Source: Sporanaerobium hydrogeniformans (GTDB lineage: Bacteria; Bacillota; Clostridia; Lachnospirales; Cellulosilyticaceae). From it: DNA of 55,448 bases. The position numbers and the translations under genes were made by a program. Where the stretch lies: assembly GCF_002735925.1 (NCBI RefSeq), contig NZ_PEDL01000020.1, positions 1 to 55,448 on the forward strand, given 5' to 3'. Under the pieces are notes generated by a model, which had not been told where the DNA came from, ran no database searches, and saw only the letters and a list, made by a program, of their open reading frames with translations. Numbering within the stretch: position 1 is the first letter of the stretch; the number at the start of each line of letters is the position of its first letter. Of this stretch, positions 17,435-25,969 are shown one piece after another.

Positions 17435-17489
17435 TGTTAAATTATACACCTAAAAGATTGCGAGCGCAACAATGAATTTGCGAGCGCAA
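17435..17489 (-). promoter_or_regulatory. Promoter with twin MarR operators
   Basis: On the minus strand TTGCGC (-35, inside 17458-17469) and TATAAT (about 17440-17445) are 17 bp apart. The palindrome TTGCG-AG-CGCAA occurs twice, at 17458-17469 and 17478-17489, exactly 20 bp apart (two helical turns, same face). The proximal copy overlaps the -35. Confidence 0.75.
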
Positions 17490-17491
17490 TT

Positions 17492-17719
17492 TTATAGGAT
17501 TAAGTTTATAAACAAGGTGATGATAGCAGAAGAGAATACAGCTGCCTCATAGTTTTTTCCCATCACTCTATAGGTTACACTATAAGCAAACAATCCTACT
17601 AAAAGGACTTGAGCTATTAACATAATGATGAAAGGGAAGGCTAAATCAAATAATTGCCAAAGTTGAAGCCTCATTAAAGCCATTGTTAAATTATCTTTCT
17701 TTAAGTAAAGTGTTTCCAA
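17492..17719 (-). pseudogene. gltS: Remnant of a Na+/glutamate symporter (gltS)
   Basis: A 75-codon open stretch with three features of GltS: the helix LRLW/LQLWQLFDLAFPF, the AQVLLVGLFAY..T.RVMGK helix and the motif VMGKNYEAAV (usual VMGKDYDAAV). It matches only an internal piece of the roughly 400-aa carrier; after AAV the reading becomes unrelated hydrophobic sequence and stops. A stop codon immediately precedes it and the only start is TTG. The break lies 3 bp from the MarR operator region, so arrival of the marR-MATE unit may have destroyed the gene. Assignment is from remembered family motifs. Confidence 0.6.
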
Positions 17720-17838
17720 TTACTAGCTATAATATAGCGAAGAAAGATGAACAAAAAGTGTCTAATTATATAGAAGATAAGCATTATAAAAAGAGTAGTC
17801 TTCAAGAGGTTTCTATACTATTAAAAGAAAATAATTAA
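17710..17838 (+). pseudogene. Possible relic of an AraC-type regulator
   Basis: Without a start codon, this frame reads ...KKDEQKVSNYIEDKHYKKSS then LQEVSILLKENN, and stops. The pattern YIE..Y....SLQEV is typical of the start of an AraC helix-turn-helix domain. Only about 40 codons survive, partly overlapping the gltS relic on the other strand. It could be chance. Confidence 0.3.
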
Positions 17839-17927
17839 AATTTAGAATAAAATAATTTTTACAATTAAAATGTGATATAATGAAGAAAATGGTAATAGAG
17901 AAAGAAAAAGGGGTTTGATAATAGGAT

Positions 17928-19370
17928 ATGTTTAATTCAGTCTATTTCTTAATTATATTAGTATTTTCTTGTCTCATCTGTCTATTCTTTGTCATTTTTA
18001 ATCTCTATTACAATGAACGTTATCTAAGCTGTATATGTGGAAGCAATATGTGTGTTGTTTTGAGTATTTTGTTTCTTTTACTTTATAAGGCTACCAATGA
18101 GAATTGGTTGTTAAAAGGTTTAACAGCGATTATTTTTGATTTAGGTATATTTTTATGCTTTAGTTCTCTAATATTAATTATGAAGATTAAACTAAAAGTT
18201 TATATCCTTTGGGGAATATTAAGTCTTTTAATACTAGATTTTTGGGGGTTTGATTTTTATTTGCCTGTTAGTGTTTTTATGCATAAAATACTTTTTATGC
18301 TGTTATGTGTATTTGTAACGTTTAAGTTCTTTTATTTTAAAAAAAGAAGCTTATTAGCCTCATTATTGCTTATTAATAATATAATTTTTGCAGTTATACA
18401 ATGGGTATTTGCGTGGTTGTTTTATTTTAAAGAGCCTGTTCATTTTTTTTGGGACAATATAGTTTATATTATTCAAAATTTCATCATTTCTATGATTCTT
18501 GTATGTATAGCTATTCAAGAATCAAGAGCATATTACACTCAAAAGGTAGGAGAATTACAAGATGAAATTGTCTTAGGTCAAAAGCAATTAAAAGAAAGCT
18601 ATGAAAAAAATCAACTTAAGAGTACTTTTTTTACAGATTTATCTCATGAATTAAAGACACCTATCAATGTAATTTATAGTAATATTCAACTATTTGAAAA
18701 ATGCATATTACAAGATTCCAATGGAGTAATGGAAGCAGATAAATATTTAAAAAGTATGCAAAAAAATTGCTATCGACTGATTAAACTTGTTAATAATATT
18801 ATAGATGTAAATAAAATTGAATCCGGCTATATGACAGTAGAAGCTAAAAATTATAACATTATTCCCTTTGTAGAAGATATGGTTATGTCCATTAATGCTT
18901 TTGCAATGCAGAAGCAAATCAATATACTCTTTGATACAGAAATAGAGGAGCTTATTATAGCTTGTGATATGGATAAGATAGAAAAGATTATTTTTAATTT
19001 GCTTTCGAATGCAATTAAATATACTCCTAATGGTGGAGAAATTTTGGTTTACATTAGCTACGATATGGATTATTTATATATTACAGTACAAGATACAGGA
19101 GAGGGCATACCAGAGGCATTGCATGAAGTTATCTTTAATCGTTTTACGCAAAACTGGGGAGAGCTTCATCAAAAATATAATAGCAGTGGCATTGGACTAG
19201 AACTTGTAAAATCACTTGTAGGATTACACAAGGGAAATATTTGGATTGATAAATCATATAAAGAAGGCTGTAAGATTACCTTCTCATTACCTATCACGAG
19301 CATAGATAATATGGAACCTATCTTAACTAAAAACACAGCGTACAGTGAATATAATTTAGAATTCATGTAA
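17928..19370 (+). CDS. Orphan membrane histidine kinase
   Basis: 480 aa. Seven or so hydrophobic helices fill residues 5-200 with little outside loop, suggesting sensing within the membrane. Then HisKA (FTDLSHELKTPINVIYSN, histidine near 241) and HATPase_c (NLLSNAIKYTPNGGE, DTGEGIPE, GIGLELVKSLV). No response regulator gene is adjacent. The ribosome site is weak and an in-frame stop lies just upstream, fixing the earliest possible start at this ATG. Confidence 0.88.
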   Translation: MFNSVYFLIILVFSCLICLFFVIFNLYYNERYLSCICGSNMCVVLSILFLLLYKATNENWLLKGLTAIIFDLGIFLCFSSLILIMKIKLKVYILWGILSLLILDFWGFDFYLPVSVFMHKILFMLLCVFVTFKFFYFKKRSLLASLLLINNIIFAVIQWVFAWLFYFKEPVHFFWDNIVYIIQNFIISMILVCIAIQESRAYYTQKVGELQDEIVLGQKQLKESYEKNQLKSTFFTDLSHELKTPINVIYSNIQLFEKCILQDSNGVMEADKYLKSMQKNCYRLIKLVNNIIDVNKIESGYMTVEAKNYNIIPFVEDMVMSINAFAMQKQINILFDTEIEELIIACDMDKIEKIIFNLLSNAIKYTPNGGEILVYISYDMDYLYITVQDTGEGIPEALHEVIFNRFTQNWGELHQKYNSSGIGLELVKSLVGLHKGNIWIDKSYKEGCKITFSLPITSIDNMEPILTKNTAYSEYNLEFM

Positions 19371-19397
19371 AAAATAAATAGGCAACTTAGAAGTCAC

Positions 19398-19459
19398 AGT
19401 AAAAACTAAAAGAGCTAAAAACTTGAAGGGAAAAGTTTTTAGCTCTTTTAGTTTTTACT
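19398..19459. terminator. Perfect 27-bp bidirectional terminator
   Basis: Arms 19398-19424 and 19433-19459 pair without mismatch around an 8-nt loop. The right arm contains the stop codon of the convergent DUF454 gene. Confidence 0.85.
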
Positions 19460-19843
19460 ATTTGAGGATCTTGTAGGATAAACAGTTTTTATTTTAAAGA
19501 TAAAATAATAATAAAGATAGATATAAATACCTATAATAAGTACCTTAAGCCAACCATCTAAAATAAATAAGGGGAAAAGTAGCATTGTTGAAGCAAAAGC
19601 TAATATACTTATTTTTTTTATCCATGTAAGTTGCCTGTTTTCTACAAAATCTTTAGCATGTCGTTCGTAGATTTGAGTATGAATAAGCCAAGAATGAAAC
19701 TTTTCTGAACTCCTACTATAAAGATAACAACTCAATAAGATAAAAGGAGTAGTAGGGAGGATGGGTAAAAAGATACCAAGGATACCCATTCCTAATGATA
19801 AGCTACCTAAAAAAATAAAAAGATATTTTTTTATAAAAGACAT
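19448..19843 (-). CDS. DUF454 (YbaN-like) inner-membrane protein
   Basis: 131 aa with three or four helices and the family signature GSLSLGMGILGIFLPILPTTP followed by CYLYSRSSEKFHSWL. Function is not established for the family. The ATG at 19841-19843 is preferred to an upstream TTG because AAAGG lies 9 nt before it. Single gene facing the kinase. Confidence 0.82.
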   Translation of the reverse strand: MSFIKKYLFIFLGSLSLGMGILGIFLPILPTTPFILLSCYLYSRSSEKFHSWLIHTQIYERHAKDFVENRQLTWIKKISILAFASTMLLFPLFILDGWLKVLIIGIYIYLYYYFIFKIKTVYPTRSSNSKN

Positions 19844-20084
19844 AAGGAACAACCTTTCTTAACATGATGATCTTAGACTCTTATTTAATATACAATATTT
19901 AATTTAAATGTACAATTAAAATGGCTATTTGTCTCTAAAAAGCCTTTATAGCCCTCAAGAGAACTGCTAGAATACAAGAGGATAGCTAACAAGGATATGA
20001 GGTTTAGTAATCTTCGAGAAAAGGGATTTATAAAGGAATGAAGACAAAGCCTTTGTAGTATGCAAATAAAAAGGAGAATAAGTA

Positions 20085-20825
20085 GTGAAAGGGATAATTA
20101 AAGAAGAATACTTTAAGGGAAGAAAATTATTTATTTATATGCCACCTTCTTATGGGAAAAAAGGTAAAACTTTTCCTGTATTATATAGCCATGATGGAAA
20201 AGAAGTAGAGAGTTTATTAGAAGGACTCTTGCCTGAGATAGAACTAAGTTTTGATAAAAGAGAACTAGAGGAATTTATTTGGGTAGGAATCTATTCAGAA
20301 CAAAGGCAACATGAATATACACCTTGGCCAATGCCTGCTTTAGTTTCTAGGTTTGAAGACTTTAAGGGACTAGGTAAAGACTACATTCATTTTGTAACAA
20401 AGGAATTAAAAGGATATATAGATAAAAACTATTTTACTAAACCTGAAGCAGCAGATACATGGATGATGGGTTATTCTTTAGGGGGGTTAATTTCTATTTA
20501 TGCTATTTATGAGACAACATGCCTTGGGAAGATAGGCTGTATTTGTGGGTCATTTTGGTATCAAAGCATGAGAGAGTGGGTTCAGCAGCATAAACCATTA
20601 AATGAGAAGTTACAAGTACTTATATATTATGGGAAAAAAGAAGGAAAGAGTAGTCAAACAATACAGCGACATGCAGTAGAGTGTACAGAACAGGTAATTA
20701 AATATCTGAAGAGGCAAATGGAAAATACAGATCAATTAGAAATAGCCTTTGATGAAGGAGGGCATCATTACAATTTAGAAGAGCGTTATAAGAAAGTTAT
20801 CTTTTGGCTAGCAAGAAGAAAATAA
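20085..20825 (+). CDS. Esterase of the alpha/beta-hydrolase fold (Esterase D / Fes-like)
   Basis: 246 aa, cytoplasmic (no signal peptide). The nucleophile elbow GYSLGG lies near residue 131 and a likely catalytic histidine in GGHHYNLEERY near the end. The N-terminal strand LFIYMPPSYGKKGKTFPVLY and HDGKE oxyanion region fit family PF00756, which includes enterochelin and carbohydrate acetyl or feruloyl esterases. It starts with GTG, supported by AAAGGAG about 9 nt upstream. Confidence 0.8.
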   Translation: MKGIIKEEYFKGRKLFIYMPPSYGKKGKTFPVLYSHDGKEVESLLEGLLPEIELSFDKRELEEFIWVGIYSEQRQHEYTPWPMPALVSRFEDFKGLGKDYIHFVTKELKGYIDKNYFTKPEAADTWMMGYSLGGLISIYAIYETTCLGKIGCICGSFWYQSMREWVQQHKPLNEKLQVLIYYGKKEGKSSQTIQRHAVECTEQVIKYLKRQMENTDQLEIAFDEGGHHYNLEERYKKVIFWLARRK

Positions 20826-20908
20826 GACGTATTATTTGGTAGGTAAAAGTGGAAATAGAACTATTAGGGGAAGTTATAAGTAAAAGAAAAGGGAAAGGAA
20901 AAATATAA

Positions 20909-21571
20909 ATGATAAAAACTGTAGTTTTTGATATGGATGGTATACTTTTTGATACAGAACGTTTAGTAGGTGAGGTATGGAAACAAATTGCAATAGAGCA
21001 AGAACTTAAAGATATAGAAAAAGTACTTATGGATTGCATTGGGAGAAGCTATGAAGATACACGAGTTGTTTTTCAGTATTATTATGGCAAGTCTTTTGGA
21101 TTTGAATGTTTTAGAAAACAAGCACGTGAGCTATTTTTTAATTCTATAAAAGAAAGAGGTATACCAATTAAAAAGGGTGTAAGAGAGCTACTAGCTTATC
21201 TCAAAGGCAATGGCTATAAAATAGGACTTGCTTCTTCAAGTAAGAAAGTAGATATTCTTTCTCATTTAAAAGAAGCTGGCATTGCAGAATATTTTCAAGT
21301 TATTGTTAGTGGAGATAGAGTGAAGCATAGTAAGCCTAATCCAGAAATTTATCAGCTTGCATGTAAGGAGTTAGGAGTTATTCCTAGCGAGGCGTTTTGT
21401 ATAGAGGATTCCCTAAATGGAGTACGTGCGGGGAGTAGTGCAGGGCTTAAGGTAATTATGGTACCTGATTTAGTTGAACCAACAGGAGAGATTTTAGAGT
21501 TAGTACATAAAAAATTTGATTCCCTATTAGAAGTAAAAAGTTATTTAGAAGAGTATATAGAAAAATTATAA
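20909..21571 (+). CDS. HAD phosphatase, beta-phosphoglucomutase-like
   Basis: 220 aa. Motif I DMDGILFDTE (the DxD needed for mutase or phosphatase activity), helical cap (about 17-90), motif II ASSSKK, motif III lysine in HSKPNPEIYQ and motif IV EDSLNGVRAG. Members act on sugar phosphates; the sequence does not separate a mutase from a phosphatase. It follows the esterase by 83 bp and may be cotranscribed. Confidence 0.85.
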   Translation: MIKTVVFDMDGILFDTERLVGEVWKQIAIEQELKDIEKVLMDCIGRSYEDTRVVFQYYYGKSFGFECFRKQARELFFNSIKERGIPIKKGVRELLAYLKGNGYKIGLASSSKKVDILSHLKEAGIAEYFQVIVSGDRVKHSKPNPEIYQLACKELGVIPSEAFCIEDSLNGVRAGSSAGLKVIMVPDLVEPTGEILELVHKKFDSLLEVKSYLEEYIEKL

Positions 21572-21847
21572 GGTGTATAAGTGGGATAAATAGATAAAAA
21601 ATATAAACATACAAAAAAGTACAAAAATTATTATAAAAAACAAACAATATATATAATTCAACTTTATTTATAGTATAAATAAACAAAAAAATATGTATAA
21701 TATTTAAAATTATCATATAAAACTTATATTTACTTATAAATTTGGAGTGATATACTGAACTCTGTGGATGAAGAAGATATGAAGCATTCATAAATCTTCT
21801 TACTAGTTTAGTAAGAAAGAGCAGAATAAAAGCAGAGGATGAGAGAG

Positions 21848-23059
21848 ATGTCATATCATTTTTTATTGGATTTAGCAATTATTTTAATGAGTACCAAGTT
21901 ATTAGGGATTATTACAAAAAGGTTTCATATGCCTCAGGTAGTAGGGGCACTTTTTGCAGGATTACTATTAGGTCCCGCAGTACTTAATATATTAAAGGAA
22001 ACAGAGTTTATTAAGCAGATGTCTGAACTTGGTGTCATTGCACTTATGTTTACAGCAGGGCTTGAGACAGATATGGTTGAGATGAAAAAATCTGGTAAAG
22101 CAGCTACTATTATTGCTATACTAGGTGTTTTAGTACCACTTATTGGTGGTTTTCTAATCGCTACAGTCTTTAATAAGGATGGAGAATTAGCAACTCCTGT
22201 TGTACTACAAAATATATTTATTGGTGTTATCCTGACAGCCACTTCAGTTAGTATTACGGTAGAAACTCTTAAGGAACTAGGGAAATTAAGTGGTAAAGTA
22301 GGGAATGCTATTTTAGGGGCAGCCATTATTGATGATATTTTAGGAATTATTGCATTAACGATTATCACGAGCTTAGCAGATACATCTGTTAATATTACCT
22401 GGGTATTAACTAAAATAGTTTTATTCTTTGTATTTGCAGGCTTAGTAGGTATTCTTTTTTATAAATTCTTTAAATCATGGACTATGCGTGATGATGAAGA
22501 TCGTCGTCGTTATGTAATTGTAGCATTTGTATTTTGCCTTCTTTTAGCTTATATTGCAGAAGAATTCTTTGGTGTTGCAGATATTACAGGAGCATTTATT
22601 GGTGGATTAATTATTTCTAATACCATTAAGAGAGATTATATAGAACGTCGTTTTGAAACAATGTCTTATTTGCTTCTTTCACCTATTTTCTTTGCAAGTA
22701 TAGGTTTAGCAGTAGAGCTTGAGTCTATGTCCTTACATTTAATCCTGTTTTCAATTGCGCTTTTGCTTATAGCAGTCATTACAAAGATTATTGGATGTGG
22801 ACTAGGTGCTAAATTATGTGGATATGCCAATAAAGAAGCCTTACAGATTGGAACAGGTATGATTTCTAGGGGCGAGGTGGCATTAATAGTAGCCACTAAA
22901 GGCGCTGCAGTTGGACTATTAAGTACAGAATTATTTGCACCAATTGTTATTATGGTAGTTGCTACAACTATTTTAACACCTATCTTCTTAAAGCTTGTAT
23001 TTAAATCAGAATTAACAGATTCGACTTTATCGAAGAGAGCTTCTGCAAAAGTAGCTTAG
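21848..23059 (+). CDS. Cation:proton antiporter (CPA2, KefB/NapA-like)
   Basis: 403 aa, about twelve helices, no C-terminal RCK/TrkA domain. Family marks include the QVVGALFAGLLLGPAVL helix, the TATSVSITVETL loop and the core motif AAIIDDILGI with two adjacent aspartates, characteristic of electrogenic Na+/H+ exchangers. The ATG at 21848 is preferred over one 9 bp upstream because AGAGGA has 8-nt spacing to it and overlaps the earlier one. The 276-bp leader is very AT-rich and contains a hairpin near 21772-21803. Confidence 0.87.
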   Translation: MSYHFLLDLAIILMSTKLLGIITKRFHMPQVVGALFAGLLLGPAVLNILKETEFIKQMSELGVIALMFTAGLETDMVEMKKSGKAATIIAILGVLVPLIGGFLIATVFNKDGELATPVVLQNIFIGVILTATSVSITVETLKELGKLSGKVGNAILGAAIIDDILGIIALTIITSLADTSVNITWVLTKIVLFFVFAGLVGILFYKFFKSWTMRDDEDRRRYVIVAFVFCLLLAYIAEEFFGVADITGAFIGGLIISNTIKRDYIERRFETMSYLLLSPIFFASIGLAVELESMSLHLILFSIALLLIAVITKIIGCGLGAKLCGYANKEALQIGTGMISRGEVALIVATKGAAVGLLSTELFAPIVIMVVATTILTPIFLKLVFKSELTDSTLSKRASAKVA

Positions 23060-23081
23060 TAGAACATAAAAGAATAGTAAG

Positions 23082-23213
23082 ATGATTATTAAGGAATTAT
23101 TTATTTATAATGCAGTAGATGCACAAGTACGTGGAATGTTACCTCTTATTGAAGAATATGAAAAAGTGCATGGAGAGGTTCGTGTAACATGCATAGATAT
23201 TTATAAATCATAA
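23082..23213 (+). CDS. Small ORF, possible thioredoxin-fold relic
   Basis: 43 codons from ATG to TAA. The part GMLPLIEEYEKVHGEVRV then TCIDIY resembles the helix and strand after the active site of thioredoxins, but the CxxC motif and the rest of the domain are absent. No convincing ribosome site. Either a decayed fragment or a chance ORF. Confidence 0.25.
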   Translation: MIIKELFIYNAVDAQVRGMLPLIEEYEKVHGEVRVTCIDIYKS

Positions 23214-23298
23214 GGACTTGCCTACATGATTTCTAGAGGATACTATTAAAGAGTAAATATCTTTTTAAAGAAGGTATACTTTAGAGGAGGCAAGTAAA

Positions 23299-23472
23299 AT
23301 GTGCGAGAATTGTATGCACCTGGAATACGATGAACTTACTGAGCAATATATATGTAGTATAGCAAATATAATGGATGAAGATGATTTAGCTAGAATGGCG
23401 TATCAAGCCATAAAGCGATGTCCTTATTATAAAATAGGAGATGAATATGCGCTTGTTCGTAAACAAAATTAG
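23299..23472 (+). CDS. Four-cysteine small protein (DUF6472-like)
   Basis: 57 aa. A perfect ribosome site (GAGGAGG, 8 nt spacing) precedes the ATG. Four cysteines, C2 and C5 (MCENCMH), one in YICSI and one in KRCPYYKIGDEY, have the pattern of a small zinc-binding protein common in Lachnospiraceae. The GDEY.LVRKQ ending fits the DUF6472 family as I recall it. Function unknown. Confidence 0.72.
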   Translation: MCENCMHLEYDELTEQYICSIANIMDEDDLARMAYQAIKRCPYYKIGDEYALVRKQN

Positions 23473-23522
23473 CTTTTATTTTAGAAGTAACTTCTACGTT
23501 TTTTAGATAAACAGATAATAAG

Positions 23523-23566
23523 AAGGCCTATGAATGGAAGATATTTTATCCATTCATAGGCTTTTT
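23523..23566. terminator. Terminator between small-protein gene and MATE gene
   Basis: Stem 23526-23538 with 23549-23561 (13 bp), 10-nt loop, T5 tail on + and A-run on the other side. Its right arm includes the last codons and stop of the MATE gene on the minus strand. Confidence 0.8.
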
Positions 23567-24919
23567 AGTTGTTTTTATCATTGAGTGATGAGAAGATAAA
23601 TGGTAGGTACTACTTTGATTTTTTACAATATAGATGGCTATAAAAAAAGTAATAAATTCAGCTATAGGTACTGCAATCCATACACCCAATACTCCTAAGA
23701 AGTATGGTAGGACAAGTAAGGCTATTACAAGACAAATAAAGGTACGCATAAAAGAAATGAGAGCTGAAAGTATACCGTTAGAGAGAGCAGTGAAAAGTGA
23801 AGAAGCAAAAATATTAAAGCCAGCAAATAAATAGTTAATGGAAAAAATAAAAAAGCCTTCATTAGCTAACGTATAGATAGAAGAAGTTTTAGATACAAAA
23901 ATACTAACGATAGTTTCACTGAAAAAAAGTGCAAGAATAACAATGATACTACTTGAAAGCCATAAAAAACGTTTGCAAATATACCAAATATTTTGTAGTT
24001 CTAAGTGATTCTGACTGCCATAGTTATAACTAATAATAGGTGCTACACCTAAAGAAAAACCTAAATAAAGGGCATTGAATAAAAATTGACCATATAAAAT
24101 AATCGTAATAGCGGCTACACCATCTTCTCCGATAAGATGCATCATAATTAGGTTGAAAAGTAAGGTGACAATGGCAGAAGAAAGGTTACTCACCATTTCA
24201 GATGAGCCATTGGTAGCAGCCTTAAGGAGTATCTTAGGCTCAAAGTGAGGGACAACAATATAAAGGCTTTTCCTCACTACTAAGAAATAAACCATACCAA
24301 AGATAGCAGCAAAGAGTTGGCCAAAGCCAGTTGCTAATGCAGCACCTTGAACACCTAAATTGAGAGGGACAAGAAAGACATAGTCTAAGATGATATTTAG
24401 AATACCTGCACCAATAGTGACTAGAAGCCCAAGTTTCGGGCGGCTAGCTGTAATGAAATAACTTTGGAAAAGAAGTTGTAAAATAGATGCAGGTGCAAAA
24501 AGTAAAGAAGTACGCAAGTAGTCAATGCTATAGGGGATGAGAGCATCATTTGCTCCTAATAGACGAGCTAAATCTTCACTCAATAAATTTCCTAAAAAGG
24601 CAAGGAGAATGCCAATGACAAATCCAGTGACAAGGAAGAGTGAAAAATATTCCCTAGCTTTTTGAGCATGCCCTTCACCTAAGGTTTTACCAATAAGAGC
24701 ACTTCCACCAGTAGCAAGCATAACACCTAAACCAATTAGAAGACTAATAACAGGATAGACAATATTAAGAGCAGATAAGGCCTGACTTCCTACAAAACGT
24801 GAAACAAATACACCATCTATAATAGAATAAAGAGACATAAAGAGCATCATAATGATAGAAGGTAGGGCGAACTTCAATAATGTAGATGTTTTAAAATGTT
24901 GTGAAATGTTATGTGACAT
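23546..24919 (-). CDS. MATE-family efflux transporter under MerR control
   Basis: 457 aa, twelve helices, N-terminus ALPSIIMMLFMSLYSIIDGVF and the half-repeat APIISYNYGSQN. Divergent from a MerR gene whose product probably activates it: the MATE promoter has the 19-bp spacer typical of MerR-controlled promoters. Ribosome site AAAGGAGG, 6 nt from the ATG. Substrate unknown. Confidence 0.9.
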   Translation of the reverse strand: MSHNISQHFKTSTLLKFALPSIIMMLFMSLYSIIDGVFVSRFVGSQALSALNIVYPVISLLIGLGVMLATGGSALIGKTLGEGHAQKAREYFSLFLVTGFVIGILLAFLGNLLSEDLARLLGANDALIPYSIDYLRTSLLFAPASILQLLFQSYFITASRPKLGLLVTIGAGILNIILDYVFLVPLNLGVQGAALATGFGQLFAAIFGMVYFLVVRKSLYIVVPHFEPKILLKAATNGSSEMVSNLSSAIVTLLFNLIMMHLIGEDGVAAITIILYGQFLFNALYLGFSLGVAPIISYNYGSQNHLELQNIWYICKRFLWLSSSIIVILALFFSETIVSIFVSKTSSIYTLANEGFFIFSINYLFAGFNIFASSLFTALSNGILSALISFMRTFICLVIALLVLPYFLGVLGVWIAVPIAEFITFFIAIYIVKNQSSTYHLSSHHSMIKTTKKPMNG

Positions 24920-24949
24920 AAGGTACCTCCTTTTTTCAACATCATGTGC

Positions 24950-24981
24950 TATAATAAACTATCGTGTAACCCTATAGTCAA
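24950..24981. promoter_or_regulatory. Divergent promoters with MerR-type 19-bp spacer
   Basis: For MATE (minus strand): -35 TTGACT (24976-24981) and -10 TATTAT (24951-24956) separated by 19 bp. The spacer and flanks hold an imperfect dyad, ACTAT ... ATAGT around GGGTTAC. For merR (plus strand): TATAAT at 24950-24955. One operator therefore covers both promoters. Confidence 0.7.
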
Positions 24982-24995
24982 GAGGTGAGAGAAAG

Positions 24996-25814
24996 ATGGA
25001 TAAAAGGTTTTATTTAACAACAGGAGAATTTGCTCAAATAGCAGGGGTAACTAAGCATACTTTATTTCATTATGACCAAATTGGTTTATTTTCACCTGAA
25101 ATCGTATTGGAAAACAATTATAGATATTATTCCATTCAACAGTTTGAAGTTTTAGAGGTTATTCTCTTGCTTAAAGAACTGAAGATGCCACTTAAAGAAA
25201 TTAAGAAGTATCTTGACCATAAGAATGTAAATACACTGTTGGAAATTTTTGAGAAACAAGAAAAAGAAATAACTAACAAGCTAGAACGGCTAAAAAGGAC
25301 AGAAAGATGGATAAATCAAAAAAAAGAGCAACTTGCCTATGCTCAAGGAATTGAACCTAATGTTATTGCCATCAAATGGTTGCCTAAAAGATATTATTTA
25401 AAGGGACAGGTGGAGAGTAGTGATGATTTAGTCCTTTCAAAAAAGGTAGGAGAATTAATCGAACTATATAGTAAAGCAGAGAGCCTGGGGAACTATAGTG
25501 TAGAATACGTGCAATCTTTAAAAGAAGTACAAAAAGGAAACATAGGTCAGTACAGAATAGTTAACCTCCTATTACCTCAACAACCTGTAGGACTTCACAC
25601 TGAAATAAGAGCAGCAGGGGAATATTTAATAGGCTATCATTTAGGGGATTGGGCAGTAATTAACACAAGTTATGAACGTCTTTTAGCTTATGCTAAAAAG
25701 CATCAGATTGTATTAGAAGAAGAATGCTACGAAGTGTGCATAATAGACCAGCTCATAGTAGAAAGTTATAATGATTATCTCACTGAAATTCAGATTAAAA
25801 TCTGTTCAAGATAA
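24996..25814 (+). CDS. MerR-family regulator with effector-binding domain (BmrR/BltR-like)
   Basis: 272 aa. Winged HTH at 5-75 ([27 protein letters not shown]), a coiled dimerisation helix (about 80-120) and a C-terminal domain of about 150 residues resembling GyrI/BmrR ligand-binding folds. It probably senses a drug and activates the divergent MATE gene by realigning its stretched promoter. Confidence 0.87.
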   Translation: MDKRFYLTTGEFAQIAGVTKHTLFHYDQIGLFSPEIVLENNYRYYSIQQFEVLEVILLLKELKMPLKEIKKYLDHKNVNTLLEIFEKQEKEITNKLERLKRTERWINQKKEQLAYAQGIEPNVIAIKWLPKRYYLKGQVESSDDLVLSKKVGELIELYSKAESLGNYSVEYVQSLKEVQKGNIGQYRIVNLLLPQQPVGLHTEIRAAGEYLIGYHLGDWAVINTSYERLLAYAKKHQIVLEEECYEVCIIDQLIVESYNDYLTEIQIKICSR

Positions 25815-25904
25815 AATAGCTACCTACTCCTTGATTTATAATCTATATAACTTTTTTTAAAATCATTTAATAAAAGTCTACAAATTCTTAAAGTCTATAA
25901 ATAA

Positions 25905-25953
25905 GAAAACACCTTAGAGCGACCTCAAAAGTGCTTTAAGGTATTTTCTTTTT
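25905..25953. terminator. Terminator between merR and second marR-MATE operon
   Basis: A 16-bp stem with one mismatch (25905-25920 with 25933-25948), 12-nt loop and T-rich tail. It serves convergent transcripts. Confidence 0.7.
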
Positions 25954-25969
25954 TAAGTTATTTTTAAGG

